Program-made: the position numbers and the translations under genes
NCBI RefSeq assembly: GCF_016772315.1
Contig: NZ_CP053482.1
Location: forward strand, 1,178,001 to 1,242,000
DNA from: Thiothrix subterranea
GTDB lineage: Bacteria > Pseudomonadota > Gammaproteobacteria > Thiotrichales > Thiotrichaceae
DNA length: 64,000 bases
Direction of reading: 5' to 3'
Shown here: positions 45,501 to 53,353 of the stretch, piece after piece
Layout: every line of letters begins with the position of its first letter
Position numbering within the stretch: the stretch's first letter is position 1
Notes under the pieces: generated by a model
What the model was told of the DNA's origin: nothing
The model's database searches: none
Seen by the model: only the letters and a program-made list of their open reading frames with translations

Positions 45501-45749
45501 TTCATCAATTCCGACTACTGCTTCACCAAGGAAATGGAACGCGCCTTGGAACGCTACAAGGATGAAGGCAACGTGGTGATTCCGGTCATCATCCGCCACA
45601 CCGCAAGCTGGCGTAACCACAAAATCGGGCAAATCGTCGCCCTGCCCAAAGACGGCAAACCGCTGGCGAAATGGGATGATGCCGATGAATTCTGGGGCAG
45701 CGTGGAAGACGGCATCCGTGATCAGGTCAACAAATGCCTGCAAGCCTAA
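42594..45749 (+). CDS. LRR-Roc-COR-TIR (Roco family) protein
   Basis: A 1051-residue multidomain protein. Residues about 72-400 form some 14 leucine-rich repeats of 22 residues (consensus QTLQCWDNQISDLSALAHVP). Then a Roc GTPase domain: G1 is GNGRVGKTT (about 438), G3 is LWDFGGQE (about 486) and VKNQIDRSD stands for G4. A COR-like region (about 560-800) follows, then a C-terminal TIR domain from about 903 (IKLFISYSHADEAHKERL, TAWSDRHLFAGE, LLLVSPDFINSDYC). Glu in CFTKEMERAL is at the catalytic position. The layout resembles an animal or plant immune receptor: sensor, GTP switch, TIR effector. No partner gene lies in the operon. The function is inferred. Confidence 0.9.
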   Translation: MKPTPLEIALERIEECRRTRSTALDLSGLGLDEIPEQVFELTWLEKLKVSGSPWEKGNIRKIPAAIEQLIALIDLNCSSNQISDLNVLAHVPNLLTLDCSSNPISDLSALAHLPNLQTLQCGSNQISDLSALAHVPNLQTLQCWDNQISDLSALAHVPNLQTLQCWDNQISDLSALAHVPNLQTLSFGGNQINSLSALAHVPNLQTLGCGSNQISDLSALAHVPNLQTLDCSSSNSIRDFSALAHVPNLQTLRCWNNQISDLSPLVHVPNLRKLYCSSNPISDLSPLVHVPNLQTLQCWSNQISDLSPLVHVPNLQTLQCWNNQISDLSPLAHVPNLQILQCWDNQISDLCALAHVPNLQTLSFGNNQISDMSPIYSVVMSEQLQQLSLYGNPACGIPSGILGNHRLDDCLENLKNYWHDLDKGKETQRQLKVQFVGNGRVGKTTLAHALEHKRAPCKPFKSTHGIVIKEIQQALDGEDEPVTLQLWDFGGQEIYHATHRLFLSDDCLYLLLWAEETEEHSDETRHPVSYWLESIHDLAPNSPVILVKNQIDRSDRLPERPAELNEELPGVSQIRYATKVSAMQYRGIPALRGAIESVLEELKYRVCLELPASWLEVQRALIQLHEQKTLPFAHFKQLCIKAGVSHAEWFAGYLHKTGVLFYREGAFQDQIILDQNWAINAVYRAFDPNKPHRRRIERMGGRFSGEDASLFWAEEDTKEQEVYVDFMRNCGICYEPKREQNQEDNKSFAEREFIIPALLPLTSKAKTAWGNSRPDDWQLDIEYPFLHRSIIERIILRIGETYEGEPWRTGIFCETDEAQLLLECEYANKQQSTQGRLRFQLRGNQPERLVYALRKLVSETSPHRRYHEYLSKAGTERTLLPEFKDEAMQHPSKLDASKPVDKTIKLFISYSHADEAHKERLEKHLKAISRTLPLTAWSDRHLFAGEAVDEQIFQQLNTADIVLLLVSPDFINSDYCFTKEMERALERYKDEGNVVIPVIIRHTASWRNHKIGQIVALPKDGKPLAKWDDADEFWGSVEDGIRDQVNKCLQA
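42808..43720 (+). repeat. 66-bp repeat array encoding the LRRs
   Basis: Each LRR is encoded by a 66-base unit containing AACCAAATCAGCGACCTCAG and a GCTCACGTGCCTAACTT core. Several neighbours (for example 42950-43130) are nearly identical in DNA, which is a sign of recent duplication or gene conversion within the array. Confidence 0.85.
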
Positions 45750-45801
45750 CCGCAAGCAGTGGTCGTATTGGCGATATGTACCCGCAAACGTGAAATGTGT
45801 T

Positions 45802-46092
45802 TCATAAACTCCCCCGTTGGCGCAACGTGGTTTGCAAATCGGCGATGGTTTGCGGTGGCTTTTCCGCAAACAGGCGATTGAAATCATCCATACAATTCAG
45901 GGCGAACACGAGTTTCAATAAGCTGTGAAAGCTGATTTGCCCAGTCGTTTCAAAGCGTTTGATGCTGGCTTCGGCAACACCGGATTTTTCTGCCAAGGTG
46001 CGCCGTGTGAGGTTGGTTGCCAACCGTTGTGCTTTGGCTTGGGTGGCAATGATTTTCAGCAGCGTGTCGGGCGTTTGGAAAACAATAGGCAT
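45802..46092 (-). CDS. XRE-type helix-turn-helix regulator
   Basis: A 96-residue DNA-binding protein. NLTRRTLAEKSGVAEASIKR is the helix-turn-helix, followed by FETTGQISFHSLLKLVFALN. The pattern resembles HipB-like antitoxins, but no HipA kinase gene follows on this strand: the next feature downstream is the end of the LRR-TIR gene, which is convergent. The C-terminus (TIADLQTTLRQRGSL) also resembles HipB tails. It may be an orphan regulator. Confidence 0.8.
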   Translation of the reverse strand: MPIVFQTPDTLLKIIATQAKAQRLATNLTRRTLAEKSGVAEASIKRFETTGQISFHSLLKLVFALNCMDDFNRLFAEKPPQTIADLQTTLRQRGSL

Positions 46093-46274
46093 TATATTGC
46101 CTCTAAAATCATAAAAATGTGTTTAACGGATATTATAGTATCTTTTAGTTATATTGCTAAGACACTTTCATTCTATAACAACGGTAACATGGCGTATCCG
46201 TGAAAAAAGGCTGGCGTTGGACTTACGGAGGCATTCCCGCAGACAATGCGTTTTTCATTCGGGGATAGCCCATC

Positions 46275-47153
46275 ATGACGCCACGCAACCTGTTTGACCT
46301 GATCCTGCTGGCTGCCCTGTGGGGCGGGTCGTTTCTGTTCATGCGCTATGCAGCGCCGTCATTCGGGGCAATTCCGCTGATTTGGTTACGGGTAGCGATT
46401 GCAGCGGCGTGCCTGTTGCCATTGTTATGGTGGCGCGGGCAAAGTGGGCTGTTGCGGCAAAATATGGGCGCAATGCTGGTGGTGGGTTTGCTCAATTCCG
46501 CCGTGCCGTTTGTGCTGATTGCTTGGGCGGTGCTGTCGATTACGTCGGGGTTGGCGTCAATCCTGAATGCGGTTACGCCGATTTTTACCGCGCTGATTGG
46601 CGCATTGTGGCTGAATGAGCGGCTCAGCAAGTCGCAGATGCTGGGCTTGCTGATCGGGTTTGTCGGGGTATTGCTGCTGGCAGCGGACAAGGCCGATTTC
46701 AAAGCGGGCGGTTCTGGCTGGGCGATTGTGGCGCTGCTGGGCGCGACCTTGTGCTACGGAATTGTGACCCATTACACCCGCCACAAGCTGGCGGGGGTTC
46801 CCTCACTGGTCACGGCAACCGGGGCGCAACTGGCGGCGGCTATTGTGTTATTGCCATTAGCGTATGCGTTTTGGCCTGCGGTCATGCCTGACGTTAAGGC
46901 ATGGCTGGCGGTGATTGGGCTGGGCGTGGGGTGTACTGCGCTGGCGTTCGCGCTGTTTTTCCGGTTACTGGCGCAAGTGGGGGCATCACGGGCGGTGACG
47001 GTCACGTTTTTGATTCCGGTGTTCGGGGTGTTGTGGGGCAGCCTGTTTCTGGGTGAAACGGTGAGTGCGTCGATGCTGGTGGGTGGGGCAGTGATTGTGT
47101 TGGGAACGGCGCTGGCAACAGGGGTGGTGCGTTTGCCCGCCGTTTTAGCTTAA
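46275..47153 (+). CDS. EamA/DMT family transporter (1)
   Basis: A 292-residue inner-membrane protein with about ten membrane segments in two EamA repeats. The first contains AALWGGSFLFMRYAAPSFGA and the second is at about 150-280 (ALLGATLCYGIVTHYTRHKL, FLIPVFGVLWGSLFLGE). DMT-family members export amino acids, nucleobases or drugs, or take up small metabolites. The substrate cannot be told. The start ATG at 46275 has GGGGAT-like sequence upstream. The DUF695-like gene follows after 34 bases. Confidence 0.9.
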   Translation: MTPRNLFDLILLAALWGGSFLFMRYAAPSFGAIPLIWLRVAIAAACLLPLLWWRGQSGLLRQNMGAMLVVGLLNSAVPFVLIAWAVLSITSGLASILNAVTPIFTALIGALWLNERLSKSQMLGLLIGFVGVLLLAADKADFKAGGSGWAIVALLGATLCYGIVTHYTRHKLAGVPSLVTATGAQLAAAIVLLPLAYAFWPAVMPDVKAWLAVIGLGVGCTALAFALFFRLLAQVGASRAVTVTFLIPVFGVLWGSLFLGETVSASMLVGGAVIVLGTALATGVVRLPAVLA

Positions 47154-47187
47154 GATCACGCCTTTACAGCCAACTCAGGTCAATACC

Positions 47188-47655
47188 ATGTCAGACAATG
47201 CCAGCAACCCCGCCGAACCCGTGTGGACAGTTGTCCAACAAGCCGCCGCCGATGACGGTTTACACCTGTTACGGCTGCTGGATGTGGGGGTAAATTTTCC
47301 GTTTCGGAATTACCCGGAACGCTTCAGCATTTTGTGGGAATTTACCGAACTCGACGCCGAAGGCTTGCCCAGCGCGGCAGAACTCACCCGCATGAAGGAT
47401 TTTGAAAATGCCTTGTGTGCGGTGATGCAAGCCGACCATGCCGCCTTATTGGTGATGGTGTTCACCGAGCCTGCGCACCGCGAATTTATCTGGTTGGCGC
47501 GGAATAAATCCGCCTTCACAAATCGGCTCAATACGGCGGAAAGTTTGGGCGCGAAACTCCCCATCACGCTTGACCACGAAACCGATACGCAAGGCGATTT
47601 CTACCTGTCGTATGCGACAAAAGTGGTGGAACGTTTGAAACCAGCAGCAGGGTAA
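47188..47655 (+). CDS. DUF695-like hypothetical protein
   Basis: A 155-residue soluble protein. The stretch FSILWEFTELDAEGLPSAAE, ENALCAVMQADHAALLVMVF and REFIWLARNKSAFTNRLN resembles the DUF695 family, whose function is unknown. No signal or membrane segment is present. It lies 34 bases after the EamA gene and may share its transcript. The family assignment is from pattern memory and is tentative. Confidence 0.65.
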   Translation: MSDNASNPAEPVWTVVQQAAADDGLHLLRLLDVGVNFPFRNYPERFSILWEFTELDAEGLPSAAELTRMKDFENALCAVMQADHAALLVMVFTEPAHREFIWLARNKSAFTNRLNTAESLGAKLPITLDHETDTQGDFYLSYATKVVERLKPAAG

Positions 47656-47693
47656 GGGTCATGCCCAAGGGTTCAGGATAGCAACCGCCGTGG

Positions 47694-47942
47694 TTATTTT
47701 TTGTTTTGGCAAAACTTGTCGAACGCTTCTGGCGTCAACGCGAACTGGTGTTGCTTCGCCAACTCCCAAGAGCGTTCACATTGGTTGGTTGCTTGACACC
47801 ACGAGTACCCGGCAGAACCAATACACCCATGAGTATCCCGATCGCCGCCCACTACTGGCGCAACGGGACTGGGTTTGGTTTCGTTACAGGCATATAAAGC
47901 AGACGCTAACACGGTTGCCAATACAAGTTTGATAGTACTCAT
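47694..47942 (-). CDS. Small cysteine-rich lipoprotein
   Basis: An 82-residue lipoprotein. The signal is LVLATVLASALYACNETKP, with the lipobox Cys at 19. The mature part has four more cysteines (GCIGSAGYSWCQATNQCERSW and FCQNKK), probably forming two disulfides. The GYSWCQATNQC motif recurs in short periplasmic proteins of unknown function. It is convergent with the DUF695-like gene. Confidence 0.7.
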   Translation of the reverse strand: MSTIKLVLATVLASALYACNETKPSPVAPVVGGDRDTHGCIGSAGYSWCQATNQCERSWELAKQHQFALTPEAFDKFCQNKK

Positions 47943-48027
47943 TGCTATTTTCCCCTTAAAATATTTTTTGTTTCCGCCAAAGCTATCGGCTCAGCGTATT
48001 CGATTATGCACGCCCACAAGTATTCGC

Positions 48028-48933
48028 TCAATCAGCACCCTGCTTTTCGTGACGTACTGGGCGAACATTTGGCGCGGCAATTACACTTGCTGACCACCAC
48101 AGCAGAATTCCCGACCCCACGATTAGCCCAGTGCCAAGGAAGAAATTCCACCCCAACACATCCTGAAACAGGAACACACTGAATAACGTCGCCGCCACCA
48201 CCTGCGCATTCAGCCAAGGCGACAGCTCCGACGCGGTGATCAGCGTATACGCTTTAATCAGCAGAAAATGCCCAATCGCCCCGAACGCGCCCATGCTGAT
48301 CAGCAGCAGCCATTGCAGCGCATCGGGCGTTTTCCACCACAGCGGCACGAGGAAACTCAGCACCACTGCCCCCACAATCGAGGTATAAAACAGCGAGGTG
48401 CGCGGATCATCCACCCCCGCCACTTTACGAGTCAGCAGAAAATACAGCGCCAGCAACAGGGATGCGAAAAACGCCAGCAACAACGCCGGTTCAAAAGTCT
48501 GAAATCCGGGGCGAATAATCACCAGCACCCCGACAAACCCACCCGCCACCGCCAACAAATGACGCGGCAGAATCCGCTCCCCCAAGAATACCCCCGCGAA
48601 TAAGGTCACAAGTACCGGCGACAAATACATCAACGCCGTCGCTTCCGCCAGACTCACCGTCTTGATCGCCATGTACAGCAAGGTGTTAATGCCGACCATG
48701 CACAGGCCGCGCAACAACTGCGTTTTCGGTGCACGGGTCACGGCAAAATGGCGCACGCCCTGCCCATAAAACAGCAGCGACACAATAATGCTGTGGAACA
48801 AGAACCGCGCCCACGTCACCTGAAAGGTCGAAAACTCGCGCATCAGGAATTTACCCAGCGAATCCATCCCCGCCAAAATAACGGAGGCGATGATCGTAAG
48901 GACGATGGCGAGCAAAGCAGGACGGTTTTTCAT
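48028..48933 (-). CDS. EamA/DMT family transporter (2)
   Basis: A 301-residue inner-membrane protein with ten predicted segments and two EamA repeats. The first includes FLFHSIIVSLLFYGQG and AEATALMYLSPVLVTLFAGV, the second AFGAIGHFLLIKAYTLITAS. It is distinct in sequence from the transporter at 46275. I chose ATG 48933 over an upstream GTG at 48945; neither has a strong ribosome-binding site. The substrate is unknown. The gene ends with a short basic tail (RPVRHEKQGAD). Confidence 0.88.
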   Translation of the reverse strand: MKNRPALLAIVLTIIASVILAGMDSLGKFLMREFSTFQVTWARFLFHSIIVSLLFYGQGVRHFAVTRAPKTQLLRGLCMVGINTLLYMAIKTVSLAEATALMYLSPVLVTLFAGVFLGERILPRHLLAVAGGFVGVLVIIRPGFQTFEPALLLAFFASLLLALYFLLTRKVAGVDDPRTSLFYTSIVGAVVLSFLVPLWWKTPDALQWLLLISMGAFGAIGHFLLIKAYTLITASELSPWLNAQVVAATLFSVFLFQDVLGWNFFLGTGLIVGSGILLWWSASVIAAPNVRPVRHEKQGAD

Positions 48934-48961
48934 GGCAGCAAGCACGCGGGTAAATTAGTCA

Positions 48962-50491
48962 CTACATCCAACTCCGCCCGCTGCTTTCCGCCTGATACAA
49001 GCTGTCATTCACAATGCGCTTACCCGCTGCCCACGGAATGAACGGCACACCTTGAGCGCCCGACGCAAACACCAGCCGTACATGGCACAAGTTTTTGCGT
49101 TGCAACCACCAGCTTTGCGCATAACTCACCTGCTGCACCTTAAAAATCGGCAGGCAATAATAATTCACCCCAATCAGCCCTTTGCGGATATACAGAAACT
49201 GACTATCCAGCGCATACCCCCAGCGTCGCCAACGCAACACAATCAACCCGCCTACCCAAGCCCCTATCAGTAACACGACGTTTGCCAATAGCGGCGAGTC
49301 AGGGCGCAACAGCCATTGTGACAGCCCAACCATCACCAAACAAAATAACACCGGTCGGATTAAAAACCGCCAATCAATCGGCTGAAACACCACTTCGGCT
49401 AAACGCTGCTCTGGCAACGCCTCTGCCAGCAACGCCTGCGCATCCAGCGGCGTAACAGCAGGAATCATAATCCGCCCTGCTTCGGCTAAATCAGCCCGTG
49501 GTGCTTGAATTTGCTCGAAACGCACATTGCAGCGCCCAAACACACGATCCAGCCAACTTTGTTGCAACTGCACCCATTGCAAGCGTGACAGTTTCATACT
49601 CACTTCGTGGCGGGTGAATAAGCCGCAACGCTGGATATAACGTTCGCCACGCTGCACCAAGCTGTAATCAAAAAAGCTCAACATCGCACCAGCGACCGAC
49701 AACAACCCCGTGATCATCACCACCAGCAACGCAATACCCAGCGCCAGCACGACCAGCCAGCTCAGTGATTGCTGCGTAGGGTCAAAATACCGCAACACAT
49801 CAACGCCCAACGTTTCCAGCCGCCCGCTGATCCGTTCGAGCGCGTTGTCCCAAAACGGTGTCGTTGCCGCCAAAAACACCCACACCCGGTTATTGCTAAT
49901 CCCATAAATCAGCAAATCGCCCACACTGCGCCGATTAAGCAGCCGTTCGCTCGGAATTGCATCTGTCACATCATCAATATCGCTGGCAATGGTATCTTGG
50001 GTAATCGTTGTGGTTGAATGCGCCGCATAAATGGCGTGTTGCAGTGCTTCCGCTTGTAAACGCGACAACGCGACCAGTTGCGCCTCTTCGCGACTAGAAC
50101 CGGCGGTATCCAACTGCACCATCACATGATCCGTGAAGCGATAATACAAAGGTTGCTCCAGTTTCACATTTTGAATGCGCTCAAACGGCAGGTTGAGTTG
50201 GGTTTTTTGAATAATTCCCGCCTGAATATCCACCGTGTCACCGCTCACGCGAAACTGGTGAAAATAATAGCGCAACACCGCAATACCCGCGAACAAGCCC
50301 AAGCCTAGCAACATTACCCCCAGCGTCAGCAGTGGCGAATCCTGCAAGCCCCGATACGTGAAAATGGTGAGTGGAATGAGGTAAAACACACTGCCAAACA
50401 CCGCCTGCAAACTTTGCAGACTGAAATACAGCAACGCAATCGGCGATAAATGCTGCCAATTTTCCAGCTTTTGCAGTGCATTATCCGCCAT
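48962..50491 (-). CDS. ydbT: Bacterial PH domain (bPH2) membrane protein, YdbT-like
   Basis: A 509-residue membrane protein with several membrane pairs and three bPH2 domains. Typical blocks are RVSGDTVDIQAGIIQKTQLN, LPFERIQNVKLEQPL, MKLSRLQWVQLQQSWLDRVF and FQIEQI-like FEQIQAPRADLAEAGR. Start 50491 overlaps the upstream ydbS-like gene by 11 bases. The ydbS-ydbT pair is conserved in many bacteria. Its role is unknown, but it is linked to membrane homeostasis. An upstream in-frame start at 50638 would overlap ydbS out of frame and is rejected. Confidence 0.85.
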   Translation of the reverse strand: MADNALQKLENWQHLSPIALLYFSLQSLQAVFGSVFYLIPLTIFTYRGLQDSPLLTLGVMLLGLGLFAGIAVLRYYFHQFRVSGDTVDIQAGIIQKTQLNLPFERIQNVKLEQPLYYRFTDHVMVQLDTAGSSREEAQLVALSRLQAEALQHAIYAAHSTTTITQDTIASDIDDVTDAIPSERLLNRRSVGDLLIYGISNNRVWVFLAATTPFWDNALERISGRLETLGVDVLRYFDPTQQSLSWLVVLALGIALLVVMITGLLSVAGAMLSFFDYSLVQRGERYIQRCGLFTRHEVSMKLSRLQWVQLQQSWLDRVFGRCNVRFEQIQAPRADLAEAGRIMIPAVTPLDAQALLAEALPEQRLAEVVFQPIDWRFLIRPVLFCLVMVGLSQWLLRPDSPLLANVVLLIGAWVGGLIVLRWRRWGYALDSQFLYIRKGLIGVNYYCLPIFKVQQVSYAQSWWLQRKNLCHVRLVFASGAQGVPFIPWAAGKRIVNDSLYQAESSGRSWM

Positions 50492-51023
50492 GCTGTAAAT
50501 CCTGATGCTGCAAAATAAACTGCCGCAAACCTTGCGCCCGCTCGATGGGCAAACCGGGAATTGCAAACGTATACGTACCGCTACCGGCACTAAACACCTG
50601 CAAGGTTGCCAACCCCGCACTGCGCTCAAGCGGGCCACGTTTCAGTTCAATGTGCTGGATGCGGGTCAACGGCTGAATCACCGTATGCCGAAACAACAAG
50701 CCCCAACGAAACCCTATATCATGCTCGCGCAAGGCATACGCCACGCGCTGATCCGCAAAAATACCATACACGTTGTAAAGCACACTCAAGGCAATCAGCC
50801 CCAGCATTACCCAGCTCGCCAAAGGCTGATAGTCAGCGGTAATGGCAGACAAGAAGGTGTATTCACTGGCGAACCAGATAATGAGCAATACCAGCGTCAC
50901 CAATAGATTTAGCATGGCATTAAGCGGCATATAACGCGGCGAGAGTGCTTGCCAGTCGAACTGTTCAACATCGGGTAAGTCTGCCAATGGCACGTTGGCG
51001 TTACTGAACGGTAGGTTTTGCAC
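50481..51023 (-). CDS. ydbS: Bacterial PH domain (bPH2) membrane protein, YdbS-like
   Basis: A 180-residue protein with two membrane segments (LNLLVTLVLLIIWFASEY and SWVMLGLIALSVLYNVYG) followed by one bPH2 domain. RVAYALREHDIGFRWGLLF, TVIQPLTRIQHIELKRGPLE and RSAGLATLQVFSAG are the usual blocks. It is paired with the larger YdbT-like protein, which it overlaps. The function is unknown. Confidence 0.87.
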   Translation of the reverse strand: MQNLPFSNANVPLADLPDVEQFDWQALSPRYMPLNAMLNLLVTLVLLIIWFASEYTFLSAITADYQPLASWVMLGLIALSVLYNVYGIFADQRVAYALREHDIGFRWGLLFRHTVIQPLTRIQHIELKRGPLERSAGLATLQVFSAGSGTYTFAIPGLPIERAQGLRQFILQHQDLQHGG

Positions 51024-51159
51024 GGTGCTTCATTCCAAATTGCGTGGATGAGTCACACTCAGATATTTTAGTTACGTTGTCAATGTAAAGTTGATAAAAC
51101 TGGTAAGATTGCGGGCGGGCTTTCGCCCTGTCGGTGTCACGTTAAACCAAGGAGTTATC

Positions 51160-52926
51160 ATGCAAATCATCCCGCAGCAGTCAACCATTGCTGGTTGGCT
51201 ATGCATCGCCGCTCTGTGCCTCCCCGCCTCACTGGCAGCGCGGCAAACCTCGGATACCGTTGCCCCGCAAACCACCCACACGCTCAAGCCGCAAACGCTG
51301 GTGAGCGCCAAGCAGTTCATGGTGTCAACCGCGCACCCCGACGCAACTCAAGCCGGTTACGCTATCCTCAAAGCAGGCGGTTCGGCGGTGGATGCGGCAA
51401 TCGCGGTGCAATTAGTGCTAGGTTTGGTCGAGCCACAAGCCTCCGGTTTGGGTGGTGGCGCACTCATGGTGTTATGGGATGCCGACAAGCAGCAATTGGT
51501 AGCGTTGGATGGGCGCGAAACCGCCCCGCAAGCCGTGACCCCCGACCTGTTTCTGGATGAACTCGGCGAACCCTTGCCATTTATGGATGCGGTAGTGGGT
51601 GGGCGTTCCGTCGGCACACCCGGCACGGTGGCATTGCTGGCACACGCCCACGCCAATTACGGCAAATTACCTTGGCAAGACTTATTCAAAGCGGCGCAGC
51701 AATTGGCAACGGATGGCTTCGTGGTGACAGCACACATGGCGGAACAGATTGCGGACAGTGCCGACAGTTTGCGCACCTTTCCCACCACCCGGCAGTATTT
51801 TTTCACCCCATCCGGCAAGCCCTTGCCCGCCGGATTTGTGCGCAAAAACCCAGAATACGCCAAGACGCTGGATGTCATTGCAAAACAAGGTGCAAAAGGC
51901 TTTTACCAAGGCGCGATTGCCCAAGCCATTGTCGATACCGTGAGCAAAGCCGCCACCAACCCCGGCAAACTGGCACTGCAAGATTTAGCCGCTTATCAGG
52001 TAAAAGCGCGTGAGGTATTGTGTGTGGATTATCGCCAGCATGAAGTGTGTGGCATGGGGCCGCCAACCTCCGGCACGGTGGCGATTGGGCAGATTTTGGG
52101 AATGCTCAGCCATTTCGACCTGAAAAAACTGGGCGCAGACAACCCGCAAAGCTGGCGTTTGATCGGTGATGCCACCCGTTTAGCATTCGCGGATCGCGGG
52201 CGGTATCTGGCAGACAATGACTTCGTGGATGTGCCAGTGCAAGCCTTGCTCGCCCCCGCTTACCTGAAGGCACGGGCGCAGGCGTTGCACGGCGAAAAGG
52301 CGTTGGATACGGTTGCCCCCGGCGATCCCCTGCCCAAAGTATCCCAGCAATGGGCGGATGATGCCGCGCTGGAATTGCCTTCCACCAGCCATTTCGTGAT
52401 TGTGGATGCCAAAGGCAATGTGGTATCGCTGACCAGCACCATTGAAAACGGCTTTGGTTCGCGGCTAATGACCAACGGTTTTCTGCTGAATAACGAATTG
52501 ACCGACTTTTCCTTCAAAGCCGCTGAGGATGGCGTGCCGGTTGCGAATCGGGTGGAAGCTGGCAAGCGCCCGCGTTCGTCGATGTCACCGACGATTGTGC
52601 TAAAAGATGGCAAACCGTATATGGCACTGGGTTCACCGGGCGGGCCGCGCATTATCAGTTATGTGGCGAACGCGCTGATTGCGCAACTCGATTGGGGCTA
52701 CGACCTCCAACAGGCTTTCAGTATGCCGCACCGTATCAACCTGTTTGGGCGTTACGAGCTGGAAGAAGGCACGTCTGCTATTGCCATGCAGCCCGCACTG
52801 AAAGCCTTGGGTTATGAAGTCACCACCAGTACGATGACTTCCGGCTTGAGTGGGGTGGTGATTACGCCGCAGGGTTTGCTGGGTGGGGCTGATCCGCGTC
52901 GGGATGGCACGGTGTTGGGGGACTAA
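51160..52926 (+). CDS. ggt: Gamma-glutamyltranspeptidase
   Basis: A 588-residue periplasmic Ntn-hydrolase that splits glutathione and related gamma-glutamyl compounds. ATG 51160 follows GGAG and gives a Sec signal (TIAGWLCIAALCLPASLAAR). The large subunit contains PQASGLGGGALMVLWD and ALDGRETAP. Self-cleavage is expected before the Thr in LPSTSHFVIVDAKGNVVSLT, and that Thr becomes the nucleophile. GSPGGPRIISYV is near the C-terminus. Length and motifs are complete. It could recover glutathione amino acids. Confidence 0.96.
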   Translation: MQIIPQQSTIAGWLCIAALCLPASLAARQTSDTVAPQTTHTLKPQTLVSAKQFMVSTAHPDATQAGYAILKAGGSAVDAAIAVQLVLGLVEPQASGLGGGALMVLWDADKQQLVALDGRETAPQAVTPDLFLDELGEPLPFMDAVVGGRSVGTPGTVALLAHAHANYGKLPWQDLFKAAQQLATDGFVVTAHMAEQIADSADSLRTFPTTRQYFFTPSGKPLPAGFVRKNPEYAKTLDVIAKQGAKGFYQGAIAQAIVDTVSKAATNPGKLALQDLAAYQVKAREVLCVDYRQHEVCGMGPPTSGTVAIGQILGMLSHFDLKKLGADNPQSWRLIGDATRLAFADRGRYLADNDFVDVPVQALLAPAYLKARAQALHGEKALDTVAPGDPLPKVSQQWADDAALELPSTSHFVIVDAKGNVVSLTSTIENGFGSRLMTNGFLLNNELTDFSFKAAEDGVPVANRVEAGKRPRSSMSPTIVLKDGKPYMALGSPGGPRIISYVANALIAQLDWGYDLQQAFSMPHRINLFGRYELEEGTSAIAMQPALKALGYEVTTSTMTSGLSGVVITPQGLLGGADPRRDGTVLGD

Positions 52927-52935
52927 GCAGTATTG

Positions 52936-53283
52936 TTAGGCACTGCGTACCGATTTACCCGCCCAGGGCACAACCGCCGTCACTAACGCCTGCACCGCTA
53001 CCAGCGGGTCGGTTTCATCCGTGGTTCTCACCCGCACCCCGTATTGCTTCATCTGATTGATGAAACTTTTCCCACAGGGGCCGGTGATCAAATAATCCAA
53101 GGCTAACAGCGGGTGATCGCCGCGCTTGTCCCATGCGTGGATCGACATTTCCATCGGCAACTCCAATGACTCGACGGGTTGCAGCGTTTGCTCGGCAGTC
53201 CATTCGTACATTAGAAAGCTGCGGGCTTTGCTGGCGTGTCCGGTAACGGTACGCAAATTTTGGCTGGTAACACCGATTTTCAT
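52936..53283 (-). CDS. NifX/NifB-type dinitrogenase iron-molybdenum cofactor domain protein
   Basis: A 115-residue protein of the NifX/NafY/NifB-C family (MKIGVTSQNLRTVTGHASKA, HPLLALDYLITGPCGKSF, QYGVRVRTTDETDPLVAV). Family members carry iron- or molybdenum-containing cofactors; non-nif members are found widely with unclear roles. It follows nasA by 70 bases on the same strand, so it may help with molybdenum or iron handling for the nitrate reductase. No nif genes are in the window. Confidence 0.85.
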   Translation of the reverse strand: MKIGVTSQNLRTVTGHASKARSFLMYEWTAEQTLQPVESLELPMEMSIHAWDKRGDHPLLALDYLITGPCGKSFINQMKQYGVRVRTTDETDPLVAVQALVTAVVPWAGKSVRSA

Positions 53284-53353
53284 GGTAATAACTCTTGCTG
53301 ATGGGATTCATCGTGTGCGAATGGTACAGCACGTTACCAACCAGCGTCTAATC

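Noticed and set aside
45802-46092. HipA/HipB toxin-antitoxin pair
   Set aside because: Only the HipB-like regulator is present; neither strand around it encodes a HipA-type kinase.
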